Shown one piece after another: positions 15,498-23,991 of a stretch of DNA of 32,003 bases. Every line of letters begins with the position of its first letter. Position 1 is the first letter of the stretch. Source of the stretch: Aquirhabdus sp. (GTDB lineage Bacteria > Pseudomonadota > Gammaproteobacteria > Pseudomonadales > Moraxellaceae); contig JASLGO010000168.1 in the NCBI GenBank assembly GCA_030150135.1, positions 1-32,003 of the forward strand, read 5' to 3'. The translations under genes and the position numbers were made by a program. The notes beneath the pieces were generated by a model. The model saw nothing but the letters and a program-made list of their open reading frames with translations. It had not been told where the DNA came from and ran no database searches.

Positions 15498-17048
15498 TTA
15501 GCTTCCTTGCCGAGATTGCTGTTCAGACAGTGGTTTTGCTGAACTGATGAGATTTTTGTTGCGTGTTTCGGATGATTCAAGTGGTGCGCCGCCGAGAGCT
15601 TTATAGACTGCAACATAAGCCAGATCATGATTCATCTGCATGGATGATAGTTCGATTTGGGCTTGTAGCGCAGCTTGTTGTTCATCCAGACGATCCAGTG
15701 GACTGGAAAGACCGAGATTAATCAGATTTTGGCGTGCTTCCAGTGATTGCTTTGCGGATTGCACGACTTCATTTTGTTTGTCGATTTGCTGTTTTGCTGT
15801 ATGAACTGCTGCGAGTGAGGATTCGACTTCGTTGACGGCGGCAAGCACGGTCTGTCGATAACTGAGCGTCGCAGCTTTGAGTTCTGCTCCGCGTGCATCT
15901 GCGGCAGATTTTCGGAGTCCCCAGTCAAATAGCGGCAGATCAATGACAGGGCCTACGGCACCGATGGTATTGTCATCGAAGGGATGTAAAGCAAAATGAC
16001 CAACAATCAATAGTGAGTAAATATATGAGCCAGAAATATTGATGGATGGGTAACGAGCAGCACGAGCCATCCCGAATTGCCCAGCTGCTTGTAGAACATT
16101 GGCTTGAGCTTGTTGAATATCAGGTCGAATCCGAATCACATCGGCAGGAAGTGTATGCACACTAAATTCGCCAATCACAGGCTGTGTTGTTGCTTTTGCC
16201 CATGTGGGATCTGGTGACGTGCGACCTTGTAGTAATGCTAACTGTTGTAGCGCCTGTTCAACTTCAAGTTGTTTGATCTGTTGCATTTTTTGTTGTTGAG
16301 CCAAAGATGTTTGAATGGCGGATAGCGCACTTTTTGCGGAGAGTCCTAAACTGACACGGGTTGAAGTAAGTGTGTATTGTTGCTGTGTTTGCTCGATTAA
16401 CTGGTCAAAAAGTTCGACTTGTTGTTGAGCCGTGCGGAGTTGAATCCAAGTACGAACCACTTCGGCGACCAAAGAAACACGTGCCATCTGCGCTTGTGCT
16501 TCGACGTCGGCAAGTTGACCATCAACGATTTGTTGAGACGCTTCTTTTTTACCAAACAGACCTAATTCCCAAGTGGAGTCGACGTCTGCTTGGAGATAAC
16601 TTGTAATTGCGCTGGGTGCAGGCACATCATTGGTTCTAAAATGTAAATCAGGTAAAAAGTTACTATAATTTTTCTGCGAAATAATTCTTGAAGCGTGAAT
16701 ATGCTCACGTGCTGCCGCAAGCGTTAAGTTTTGTGCCAATGATTCCTCGACCAAAGCATCTAAATCGGGCGCATGAAATGCTTTCCACCATCCGTGTAAA
16801 TCTGGTGTGGGGAGTTCTTCTGTATTTTGTGGTTGGTGCTGCCAGTGAGTCGGCAAAGGTTGTGCTAAGTCGGGCATTGTATTTTGCATACAAGCAGTCT
16901 GAGCCAACGTGAATCCCAGTGTCGACAGGATTACAACAGTCTTATATGAAAATAAAGACAATAATTCTGTATGTCGCTGTATGGACAGCAATCGGTTGTG
17001 GGTGGAGCGACATGAAGGCTTTAGGGCAGAAATTTTCATGAATAACAT
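15498..17048 (-). CDS. Outer-membrane efflux lipoprotein, NodT/TolC type
   Basis: Channel subunit of the tripartite exporter. It has the two OEP repeats of the family, seen as long Gln/Ala helices (SLAQNLTLAAAREHI near the start; second repeat from about DVIRIRPDIQQAQANVLQAA), and a C-terminal helix ending near ALGGAP. A lipobox LAQTAC puts a lipidated cysteine about 53 residues in, after an unusually long N-terminal lead (hydrophobic YKTVVILSTLGFTL). The start is uncertain: ATG 17048 or ATG 17039 lie downstream of the candidate promoter; the longest frame, from 17105, would begin inside its -10 box. No Shine-Dalgarno is clear for any. It is the first gene of the operon with the permease, ATPase, adaptor and phosphatase. 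Confidence 0.82.
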   Translation of the reverse strand: MLFMKISALKPSCRSTHNRLLSIQRHTELLSLFSYKTVVILSTLGFTLAQTACMQNTMPDLAQPLPTHWQHQPQNTEELPTPDLHGWWKAFHAPDLDALVEESLAQNLTLAAAREHIHASRIISQKNYSNFLPDLHFRTNDVPAPSAITSYLQADVDSTWELGLFGKKEASQQIVDGQLADVEAQAQMARVSLVAEVVRTWIQLRTAQQQVELFDQLIEQTQQQYTLTSTRVSLGLSAKSALSAIQTSLAQQQKMQQIKQLEVEQALQQLALLQGRTSPDPTWAKATTQPVIGEFSVHTLPADVIRIRPDIQQAQANVLQAAGQFGMARAARYPSINISGSYIYSLLIVGHFALHPFDDNTIGAVGPVIDLPLFDWGLRKSAADARGAELKAATLSYRQTVLAAVNEVESSLAAVHTAKQQIDKQNEVVQSAKQSLEARQNLINLGLSSPLDRLDEQQAALQAQIELSSMQMNHDLAYVAVYKALGGAPLESSETRNKNLISSAKPLSEQQSRQGS

Positions 17049-17069
17049 ATTGTCAGAGTAAATTTGCGC

Positions 17070-17090
17070 AACGATTGAGGAAATGTGGAG
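17070..17090. promoter_or_regulatory. Candidate AdeR-like direct repeat
   Basis: Two 10-base half-sites with a 1-base spacer: AACGATTGAG (17070-17079) and AAATGTGGAG (17081-17090). As I recall, the published AdeR target of A. baumannii is a direct repeat of AAGTGTGGAG with the same 1-base spacing; the second half-site here matches 9 of 10 and the first only 6 of 10. It sits in the leader of the exporter operon, opposite the AdeR-like gene. The first half is weak, so this is a suggestion. Confidence 0.35.
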
Positions 17091-17104
17091 ATCGTATGAA
17101 TTCA

Positions 17105-17133
17105 AATAGAGAAAGTTTTTGATTCTATTTCAA
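17105..17133 (-). promoter_or_regulatory. Candidate sigma70 promoter of the exporter operon
   Basis: On the minus strand TTGAAA (17128-17133) and TCTATT (17105-17110) are 17 bases apart, matching 5 and 4 of 6 consensus bases. Transcription would begin near 17098, in front of the ATG at 17048, and the AdeR-like repeat would lie in the start of the transcript. The weak -10 suits a gene needing activation. Confidence 0.4.
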
Positions 17134-17165
17134 TATGATCTTCTAAAGTGACAGAATATGTATAA

Positions 17166-17368
17166 GGGCGTGTTGAGGTTTGATCCCACATCAGTTCTTA
17201 GCGATCTCTATTGAGTAAGATTGTGTTGTTTTTGCATGAAAAATGGCGAAATTGACCTTATCCTGCGTTAATCCGCTTGCCAATATGCGTATATTGGCTA
17301 CACGGATTGTCTTGTCTAAGTTCAATTTCGCTCATTTTTCAAGGCAAAGACCAAACCCCAACACGCCC
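17166..17368. mobile_element. MITE-like foldback element, TAA target duplication
   Basis: A non-coding element of about 203 bp whose ends are a 17-base inverted repeat with 16 matches (GGGCGTGTTGAGGTTTG at 17166-17182; the complement of 17352-17368 differs at one base). TAA is directly repeated outside both ends (17163-17165 and 17369-17371), the kind of TNA duplication left by IS5-family (IS427-group) transposases. Inside, 17237-17255 and 17322-17341 are again complementary, and the centre is a perfect 8-bp hairpin (GCCAATAT, loop GCGT, ATATTGGC; 17279-17298). The left arm is about 43 bp longer than the right. It lies between the divergent exporter and adeRS-like genes, its right end 24 bp from the regulator's start. 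Confidence 0.85.
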
Positions 17369-17392
17369 TAAGGAAATAAGGTAAAAATCAGA

Positions 17393-18112
17393 ATGATGAT
17401 GAAACACAATGTAGACCATCAGAATCTGCTGATTTTGGTCATCGAAGATGAGCCAGAGATCGCAGAGATTTTGCAGGTCTATTTACAACATGAAGGTTTT
17501 CGGACTCAACATGCAAGTAATGGTCGGCACGGCATACAGTTCTGGCGACAACTTCATCCTGATCTGGTATTGCTGGATATTCGGATGCCGGGTCATGATG
17601 GCTTAGATATTTTGCAAACTATTCGTAGTGAAAGTAATGTCCCGATTATCATGTTGACTGCACTGACTGATGACATTACTAAACTACTCAGTTTGCGTTT
17701 AGGTGCTGATGACTATATTGCCAAGCCATTCAATCCTGCAGAAGTGATCGCACGAATTAAAACCGTGCTGCGGCGTAGCCATACGATGACATCACAAGCG
17801 CCCTTACTGAGAGTTGGTCGTTTAACTATTGATCAAAATGCTCATACTGCCCAATTTGAGGATGCTGCGGGTGGGCAGCAAGAGTTGCCATTGACACTGA
17901 CCGAGTTCAAGTTACTTGTACATTTGGCAAGACAGCCGAAACGATGTTTTAGTCGTATGGATCTGATTGAAGCTTGTTTGCCTGAAAGCGATGCCCTAGA
18001 CCGTGTGATCGACTCGCATTTAAGTAAGTTACGTCGCAAGCTCAGTGATGCAGGTGGTGCTGATGTGATACAAACCGTACGTGGCGTGGGTTATCGACTG
18101 TGGATTGATTAG
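17393..18112 (+). CDS. AdeR-like OmpR-family response regulator
   Basis: A 239-residue DNA-binding response regulator. The receiver domain spans about 13-130 (acidic pair in IEDEPEI, phospho-acceptor in LLDIRMPGHDG, the conserved Thr in IMLTALTDD, Lys in IAKPFNP). A winged-helix OmpR domain (about 145-235; LTLTEFKLL, then DSHLSKLRRKL and TVRGVGYRL) follows. The receiver end (LRLGADD-IAKPFNPAEVIARI) and a SDAL-R-IDSH stretch look like those of AdeR from A. baumannii. Three ATGs in a row (17393, 17396, 17399) are possible starts, with AAGG about 11 bases before the first. It is divergent from a tripartite exporter, the usual position for its regulator. The MITE lies just upstream. Confidence 0.85.
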   Translation: MMMKHNVDHQNLLILVIEDEPEIAEILQVYLQHEGFRTQHASNGRHGIQFWRQLHPDLVLLDIRMPGHDGLDILQTIRSESNVPIIMLTALTDDITKLLSLRLGADDYIAKPFNPAEVIARIKTVLRRSHTMTSQAPLLRVGRLTIDQNAHTAQFEDAAGGQQELPLTLTEFKLLVHLARQPKRCFSRMDLIEACLPESDALDRVIDSHLSKLRRKLSDAGGADVIQTVRGVGYRLWID

Positions 18113-18175
18113 TTGTTGATTAATCTAAGTGCTTGGCTAACCCGATCGATGGCGAAATGAGTATGTGATGGCGAG

Positions 18176-19339
18176 ATGAATAGACAACTAGAAAAAATCT
18201 GGATTCGCCTTGGTTTGTATATGACGCTGTTTGTCTTGGTCACGATCGGGATTATTGCAGTCAGTGTTGAGATTCGAGAGCAATTACAGTTTAGGGATTT
18301 TGTGAGTCAATTTCCTGCAGGTAAGCAGGATGAGGTGACACGTAATCTGACTTCATTAAGCCAGAATAGTCCTGAGTTATGCGCTTATCTCACACAATTT
18401 GCTGTAGATGGACCAAATGGCTTAGAGGGCAATAGCGAGCTTTCACCGTTAATCATTGGTTTAATGCTGAGTTTATTGCTCGGGATCGTTGTTGCGTTGT
18501 TATTGGCGCGAATCATTATTAAACCTATTGCATCGATTGCTGAGGCCGCAGGTCGAATTGCAGAAGGGGATCTGACGGTACGTGCTCACGCTTCTTCTGG
18601 TCAAGGTGAACTGACGACTATGATTAATAATTTTAATCATATGGCTGGAGCCTTAGAAAATTTTGAGCGCGAACGTAAAGCAACTGCTGCGGCAATTTCA
18701 CATGAATTAAGGACGCCATTAACCATTTTAAATGGACGACTGCATGCGTTGTGTGATGGCATGATTACGCCGAGTGTGCAGGAGTACAACAAATTATTGG
18801 ATCAAACGCAGCACTTGGTTCGTTTGGTTGAGGATGTGCATGTATTAGGGCTGGATAATGCTGAAAAGCTCACGTTATATCGTACTGAGTTGGATTTGGC
18901 TGCATTAATTCATGAGATTTCACCTTTGTATATTGAGCGTGCTGCACAATATGATTTGCAATTAGACCTTCACACCGAATCCGCTTGGGTTTTTGTTGAC
19001 CGTGATCGCATGAGTCAGATTGTGTCTAATCTGGTAGAGAATGCATTTCGCTATGCCACGATTGGTAAACGAGTAGAACTTTGCGTGTTTAAAGAAGAAC
19101 AGGATGTCATCCTTGAAGTACGAGACTTCGGAGAGGGGTTACCTCAAGGCATGAATGAGCGGGTTTTTGATGCGTTCTTTCGTTTAGACCAGTCGCGTTC
19201 ACGTGCAACAGGTGGATCAGGCCTAGGTTTGGCTGTGGTTCGTAGTCTTGTTGAGCAACAAGGCGGTACGGTACGCGCTTATAATCATCCTGAAGGTGGT
19301 GCGGTGTTCCGAGTGTCGTTACCCGCACTAGACCGTTAG
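18176..19339 (+). CDS. AdeS-like sensor histidine kinase
   Basis: Inner-membrane kinase, 387 residues, partner of the regulator 63 bp upstream. Two membrane helices (about 13-30 and 91-112) flank a short periplasmic loop of some 60 residues, followed by a HAMP domain (about 113-165), HisKA with His176 in AISHELRTPLTI, and an ATPase domain (N-box IVSNLVENAFRYA, DFGEGLP, GGSGLGLAVVRSL). The order and the kinase core fit AdeS/BaeS. The start site has a weak ribosome binding site, GGCGAG, next to the ATG; a similar sequence, ATGGCGAAATGAG, lies 25 bases before it. A bidirectional terminator follows. Confidence 0.86.
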   Translation: MNRQLEKIWIRLGLYMTLFVLVTIGIIAVSVEIREQLQFRDFVSQFPAGKQDEVTRNLTSLSQNSPELCAYLTQFAVDGPNGLEGNSELSPLIIGLMLSLLLGIVVALLLARIIIKPIASIAEAAGRIAEGDLTVRAHASSGQGELTTMINNFNHMAGALENFERERKATAAAISHELRTPLTILNGRLHALCDGMITPSVQEYNKLLDQTQHLVRLVEDVHVLGLDNAEKLTLYRTELDLAALIHEISPLYIERAAQYDLQLDLHTESAWVFVDRDRMSQIVSNLVENAFRYATIGKRVELCVFKEEQDVILEVRDFGEGLPQGMNERVFDAFFRLDQSRSRATGGSGLGLAVVRSLVEQQGGTVRAYNHPEGGAVFRVSLPALDR

Positions 19340-19381
19340 TTGAAATCGTTAGTTGAACTTGATTGTTCGTGTTAAACATTC

Positions 19382-19415
19382 AAAAAAAGCCCCACTTTAG
19401 ACGTGGGATTTTTTT
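19382..19415. terminator. Bidirectional terminator between adeS-like gene and mraY
   Basis: A run of seven A (19382-19388), a CCCAC/GTGGG stem with a 7-base loop, and a run of seven T on the other side form a symmetric hairpin. It can end the plus-strand two-component operon (43 bp after its stop) and the minus-strand dcw operon. Confidence 0.88.
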
Positions 19416-19469
19416 AAGCTATGTATACGTTAACAATTGAAATTGAGAAAGTACTAAATGTTTTTCTCC

Positions 19470-19506
19470 TTCCCCTTGAAGGGGAAGACTTCAAAGCAAA
19501 AGCATT
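19470..19506. repeat. Dispersed repeat fragment with hairpin
   Basis: The hairpin CTTCCCC, loop TTGA, AGGGGAAG is followed at 19488-19506 by ACTTCAAAGCAAAAGCATT, which occurs in inverted orientation, perfectly, at 11568-11586. Both sit between genes beside C/T-rich hairpins, so they look like pieces of one repeat family. Confidence 0.65.
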
Positions 19507-19565
19507 GAAAAATACTTCTCAGCTATTAACGCAGACATAGCTTATTTAGATCATTGCTCTCAGGA

Positions 19566-20651
19566 TTAACGGAACTTCAGGGTCATTAATCCCAATAAAA
19601 CCAACATAATGGTAATAATCCAGAAACGCACCACGACGCGTGTTTCAGGCCAGCCCAGCTCCTCAAAATGATGGTGGAGTGGTGCCATTCGGAAAATACG
19701 TTTCTTACGCAATTTGTATGATCCAACTTGCAATACGACAGACACTGCTTCCGCAACAAACAAACCACCCATGATTGCGAGAACCATTTCTTGGCGAACC
19801 ATGACGGCAATCACACCGAGCATTGCTCCCAGTGTAAGTGCGCCGACATCACCCATAAACACTTGTGCTGGATGCGCGTTAAACCAAAGAAAACCTAAAC
19901 CTGCACCAATCATCGCTGCACAAATGACGACAAGTTCGCTGTTATCCGCAATATAAGGAATGTGTAGATAATGAGCAAAACTAATATTGCCTGATAAATA
20001 CGCAAAAGCACCTAAGCCTGATGCTACAAGCACCACAGGCATAATCGCGAGACCATCTAAGCCATCGGTGAGATTCACCGCGTTACTACTTCCTGTAATC
20101 ACAAGGTAAGTAAAAATGATGAAACCTGTCGCACCAAGAGGTAATGATAAATTTTTGAAGAATGGAATGAGTAAATCGGTTTGATCAGGTGATTTTGCAA
20201 GGTATAGCAGCGCTGCTCCAGCACCAAAAGCGCCGACTGATGTCCAGAAATATTTTTTCTTTGCAGATAGACCTTTTGGATTTTTGTGTTTGATTTTAAG
20301 CCAGTCATCCATAAAGCCGACGATGCCAAAAATCACCATCACGCCAAGCACAATCCACACATAGGGGTCTTTAAGATTACACCAGAGTAATGTACTGATT
20401 CCGATACTGAACAAAATCAGGATTCCGCCCATCGTCGGCGTACCTGTTTTGACGAGATGCGTTTTCGGGCCATCATCGCGGACTGCTTGACCGTATTTGA
20501 GTGCATGTAAGCGACGAATCATGCCTGGACCAAACAAAAGACTTAATCCCAATGATGTCAGGACACTGAAAATGATGCGAACCGTCAGGTAATCAAACAC
20601 CAGAAATGTGCGCTGGTATTGCCCCAGAATATTAAACAGCCATAGCAACAT
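19566..20651 (-). CDS. mraY: Phospho-MurNAc-pentapeptide translocase
   Basis: Inner-membrane enzyme that transfers phospho-MurNAc-pentapeptide from UDP to undecaprenyl phosphate, giving lipid I. The length (361 residues) is the usual one. About ten hydrophobic segments are present, with the family motifs VRDDGPKTHLVKTGTPTMGG near the N-terminus, NAVNLTDGLDGLA in the catalytic loop, NAHPAQVFMGDVGALTLG, and PLHHHFE near the C-terminus. The ATG shares one base with the murF stop (TAATG), so translation is coupled. It is the last gene of the operon; murD, ftsW and murG, which follow mraY in E. coli, are not here, and a terminator lies beyond. Confidence 0.97.
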   Translation of the reverse strand: MLLWLFNILGQYQRTFLVFDYLTVRIIFSVLTSLGLSLLFGPGMIRRLHALKYGQAVRDDGPKTHLVKTGTPTMGGILILFSIGISTLLWCNLKDPYVWIVLGVMVIFGIVGFMDDWLKIKHKNPKGLSAKKKYFWTSVGAFGAGAALLYLAKSPDQTDLLIPFFKNLSLPLGATGFIIFTYLVITGSSNAVNLTDGLDGLAIMPVVLVASGLGAFAYLSGNISFAHYLHIPYIADNSELVVICAAMIGAGLGFLWFNAHPAQVFMGDVGALTLGAMLGVIAVMVRQEMVLAIMGGLFVAEAVSVVLQVGSYKLRKKRIFRMAPLHHHFEELGWPETRVVVRFWIITIMLVLLGLMTLKFR

Positions 20652-22189
20652 TAACGTGTCTCCGATACAGAATCTTGGGGGGTATGAATAATGCAGTTCT
20701 CAAACTGTGCTGGATCTTGTTTAATTTCAGCTTCAAACGCGTTGATGAGCGTTTCCATTTGAGTAAACCGCGAACCTTTGAACAGAATGTTGATCTGATA
20801 AGGTCGTTTTGCCGTATTGGCTGTGTGTGATTGTAGCCAGTCTTTTAGTGTAGCAAATAATTGTTCTTTCTCTGTAAAGGCTTGTGCATAAACTGAGCTT
20901 GCAGTGATCTCTGCGATGGTTTCTTCCGCGAATTGCCCCACAGCAAGAACGGCATCCAATGGCATTTTCGCAAGATCTCGACCTAGATCACGATGTTCTT
21001 TTGCTGCGCTGTCGCCCAGTTCACCAATATCCCCTAGAACTAATACGCGAATGCCTGCTTGTGCAGTGAGAACTTGCGCTGCGGCACGCATCGAATGAGG
21101 GTTTGCATTGTACGTATCATCAATCAAGGTCAATGTACCGTTTGGTAGTGCATGCTGAATGAAATTCAGACGACCTTTGGTGTTTTGAGCTTGTCCCAGC
21201 CCTTGTGCAATGGTGCTTAAAGGGATATTTAAAGCAAGCGCGAAGGCAGCGGCTGCCAGCGCATTATCAATATTATGTGCACCAGCAAAGGGGAGATTGA
21301 TCGTGATCGAATCATGTGCTGTATTGAGCGTAAATTGACTTGCGGTAGGCAAAATCTGAATTTGAGTCGCGTAGACATCGCTGTTTTGCGCGTTTCCACC
21401 AAAACGAATACGTTTGAATGCCTGTGTTGCCTCAGCAATCACTTCTGCAAAATCGTCTTGCGCAGGAATAATGGCAATTCCATCCGCTGCTAAACCTTGA
21501 AAAATCTCAGACTTCGCGCGTGCAATGCCTACACGACCACCAAATTCGCCAACATGCGCTGTGCCGATATTGAGAATACCAGCAACTTTAGGCTGTACCA
21601 TAGCCGTGGTGTAGGCGATTTCACCAATGTGATTAGCACCGAGTTCAAGAACACCAAAGCGATGCTGAGGGGTGAGCTCTAACAACATCATTGGCACGCC
21701 AAGATCATTATTCAAATTACCGCGAGTGACCAGCACTTCATCTTGATGGCTATGGACACGCAGAATGCTGCCAATCATTTCTTTAGTGGTTGTTTTCCCG
21801 CTAGAGCCTGTCAGCGCAACCGTTGTTAAATCAGGAAAGCTGCGTCTGCGGGCAGTTGCAAGACGACCTAATGCGAGTCGTGTATCGTCAACCAAGAGTT
21901 GAGGGACCGAAATCTCTGGGATCAGGTGCGAAACAATGACAGCAGTTGCACCGTGTTGGACTGCATCAGCCACAAAATTGTGTGCGTCGAATCGCTCGCC
22001 AATGAGCGCAAGAAACGCATCATTAGGCTGAATCTGGCGTGTATTGGAAATAATGCGTGCAATGCTTAGATTATTCAGACGTGTGCTATCTGACGCTGAT
22101 GCAAAATGCCATATCCCACCCGTCGCTAAAGCAAGTTCATTGGCAGTCCATTCTGGAAGTTGAGCTTTTGTGGAGGCAAGTTCAGTCAT
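20651..22189 (-). CDS. murF: UDP-MurNAc-tripeptide-D-alanyl-D-alanine ligase
   Basis: Cytoplasmic Mur ligase adding D-Ala-D-Ala to complete the pentapeptide precursor. 512 residues, longer than E. coli MurF (452), partly through a C-terminal tail. The ATP-binding loop is GSSGKTTTKEM (128-138), followed by the ligase signature TRGNLNNDLGVP and LGANHIGEI, then a middle NIDNALAAAAFAL and DDTYNANPHSMRAA for the C-terminal domain. A 156-bp gap separates it from murE, unusual in a cluster where the other junctions are 8 bp or less, and there is no Shine-Dalgarno before its ATG. A secondary promoter or transcript hairpin there is possible. Confidence 0.95.
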   Translation of the reverse strand: MTELASTKAQLPEWTANELALATGGIWHFASASDSTRLNNLSIARIISNTRQIQPNDAFLALIGERFDAHNFVADAVQHGATAVIVSHLIPEISVPQLLVDDTRLALGRLATARRRSFPDLTTVALTGSSGKTTTKEMIGSILRVHSHQDEVLVTRGNLNNDLGVPMMLLELTPQHRFGVLELGANHIGEIAYTTAMVQPKVAGILNIGTAHVGEFGGRVGIARAKSEIFQGLAADGIAIIPAQDDFAEVIAEATQAFKRIRFGGNAQNSDVYATQIQILPTASQFTLNTAHDSITINLPFAGAHNIDNALAAAAFALALNIPLSTIAQGLGQAQNTKGRLNFIQHALPNGTLTLIDDTYNANPHSMRAAAQVLTAQAGIRVLVLGDIGELGDSAAKEHRDLGRDLAKMPLDAVLAVGQFAEETIAEITASSVYAQAFTEKEQLFATLKDWLQSHTANTAKRPYQINILFKGSRFTQMETLINAFEAEIKQDPAQFENCIIHTPQDSVSETR

Positions 22190-22345
22190 GAAAATAATCT
22201 ATATGAGTTAAATAGAAACAAAAGAATCGCGAAATATAAACGAAATTCGAATCACACATTGTACTGAATTGTCCTTGATTCATTGATATTTGGCTAGTCA
22301 TCCTTGACTGAATCATAGTTAAAAGAACATCTGTAGATTTATTCG

Positions 22346-23983
22346 TCAGTCGATATGGTTTGTGGTCGTTGCATTGATGGTGTGGGGAAGCGTGAGTAGT
22401 GCTTGACGTGCCTGAGTTAATTCCACTGCATCATCAAACCAGTGCCTGACACCGTCGATTTCTTGGTAATTCTCATGCCCTTTCCCAGCTAGAACGACAG
22501 CGTCTCCTTCGTGGCTTTCGCGTACAGCTCGAAGAATAGCTTGCCGACGATCAGGCTCAACTGTAATGCGAGCTAACTCCTCATGCGTGAGATCGTTCAA
22601 CATATCCGCAATAATGGCTTCAGCAACTTCGCTACGAGGATTATCAGAAGTCACAATCAGTCGATCAGCATCTTGCAATGCAGCACGCGTCATGAGTGGG
22701 CGTTTGCCTTTATCCCGATCACCGCCACAACCAAAGACGCAGGTCAATTGCCCAGAAACATGAGGTTGTAAACTGGTTAAGACCTGCGTGAGGGCGTCAG
22801 GCGTATGTGCATAATCTACGATCAATAATAAAGAGTTATCAGGGATGACCTGCATGCGACCTGCTGCGCCAATTAATTTGGGCACAGCGGCAACCACTTG
22901 ATCTAATGATAAGCCTAAAGCCAATGCCCCTGCGACGGCCGCCAGTAAATTCGCGACATTAAAACGTCCTAATAAGGGACTTTGTAGCGTCACAATACCG
23001 AGCGGTGTTTGAACTTCTAAGGTTGCACCATTTAATGTGAAACTTGATTTTAAAATACAAAAATCAGCATGCGTGGTTGCGTGCATGGAGTAGCGCCAAA
23101 TCACGATATTCGGCGTGAGATGTTTAAGCATGAGTTCGCTGGAGGGGTCATCAGCATTGACGATGGCATATTTGAGCTCTGGGAAATACTGGGGATTAAA
23201 TAGCCGTGATTTTGCTTCTGCATAGGCTTCAAATGTACCGTGGTAGTCCAGATGGTCGCGAGTGAGATTGGTAAATATGGCGACCTCAACAGGTGTGCCT
23301 GCCAAGCGTCCTTGCTCTAGACCGTGGGAACTGGCTTCCAAACTGGCGAGAGTAGCTCCTTCTTCAGCGTATTCATGTAGTTTGTTTTGCAAATGTAGGG
23401 CATCAAGCGTGGTGTGGGTTGATGGGGTTAGATTAGGCAAGACGCCATTGCCTGTTGTTCCCAAGACCGCGCTGAGTTGTCCTGCATGTGACCAGAGCTC
23501 TGCGAGTAAGCGCGAGACGGTGGTTTTACCATTTGTTCCTGTAATCGCAGCAACACGAGTCGTTGTAGATAGTGGTCTTTGACATTGATTAAAACGGCGT
23601 GTTATGCAGCCAATCTTCTGCCGTAAATTTTCGACATGGAGGATATGCGGATTATTACCAAAGCCTAATGTCGCGGGCGGCACTTCGGATAGAACCAGTG
23701 ATGCACCGTGATCAAGTGCACTTTGGATATACCCTGTCATTTTTGTGAGTAGTGCCGTTTGTTGTTCGGCTGGAACTGTGCCTTTGAGTGCAAAAAACAA
23801 AGTTCCCGCTTTTACTTGACGACTATCGATGGCCAACGCATGGATTTGCAGATCCGCAATATGTGGATCAAGTTTGTTTAAATGTTCGCGCTGTGCCAGC
23901 GTTGCCTGATCTTCATAGAAATCACAAAACTTCACCGCTTGATGAAGTGGAATTGTGAGTGATGATGAAGTCGGATGAGTCAT
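22346..23983 (-). CDS. murE: UDP-MurNAc-L-Ala-D-Glu:mDAP ligase
   Basis: Cytoplasmic Mur ligase adding the third amino acid to the peptidoglycan stem. 545 residues. The P-loop is GTNGKTT (149-155); the middle domain shows EASSHGLEQGRLAGTPVEV and the FTNLTRDHLDYHGTFEAY stretch (carbamylated Lys region nearby); the DNPR motif (447-450) marks meso-diaminopimelate as the substrate, as expected for a gram-negative cell; and GKGHENYQ lies near the end. It starts 8 bp after the ftsI stop. The N-terminus carries some 20 residues more than E. coli MurE. Confidence 0.96.
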   Translation of the reverse strand: MTHPTSSSLTIPLHQAVKFCDFYEDQATLAQREHLNKLDPHIADLQIHALAIDSRQVKAGTLFFALKGTVPAEQQTALLTKMTGYIQSALDHGASLVLSEVPPATLGFGNNPHILHVENLRQKIGCITRRFNQCQRPLSTTTRVAAITGTNGKTTVSRLLAELWSHAGQLSAVLGTTGNGVLPNLTPSTHTTLDALHLQNKLHEYAEEGATLASLEASSHGLEQGRLAGTPVEVAIFTNLTRDHLDYHGTFEAYAEAKSRLFNPQYFPELKYAIVNADDPSSELMLKHLTPNIVIWRYSMHATTHADFCILKSSFTLNGATLEVQTPLGIVTLQSPLLGRFNVANLLAAVAGALALGLSLDQVVAAVPKLIGAAGRMQVIPDNSLLLIVDYAHTPDALTQVLTSLQPHVSGQLTCVFGCGGDRDKGKRPLMTRAALQDADRLIVTSDNPRSEVAEAIIADMLNDLTHEELARITVEPDRRQAILRAVRESHEGDAVVLAGKGHENYQEIDGVRHWFDDAVELTQARQALLTLPHTINATTTNHID

Positions 23984-23991
23984 AGTGGTTT

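Noticed and set aside
17166..17368. A coding remnant of a transposase in the foldback element
   Set aside because: No open frame of useful length on either strand; the element looks non-autonomous.
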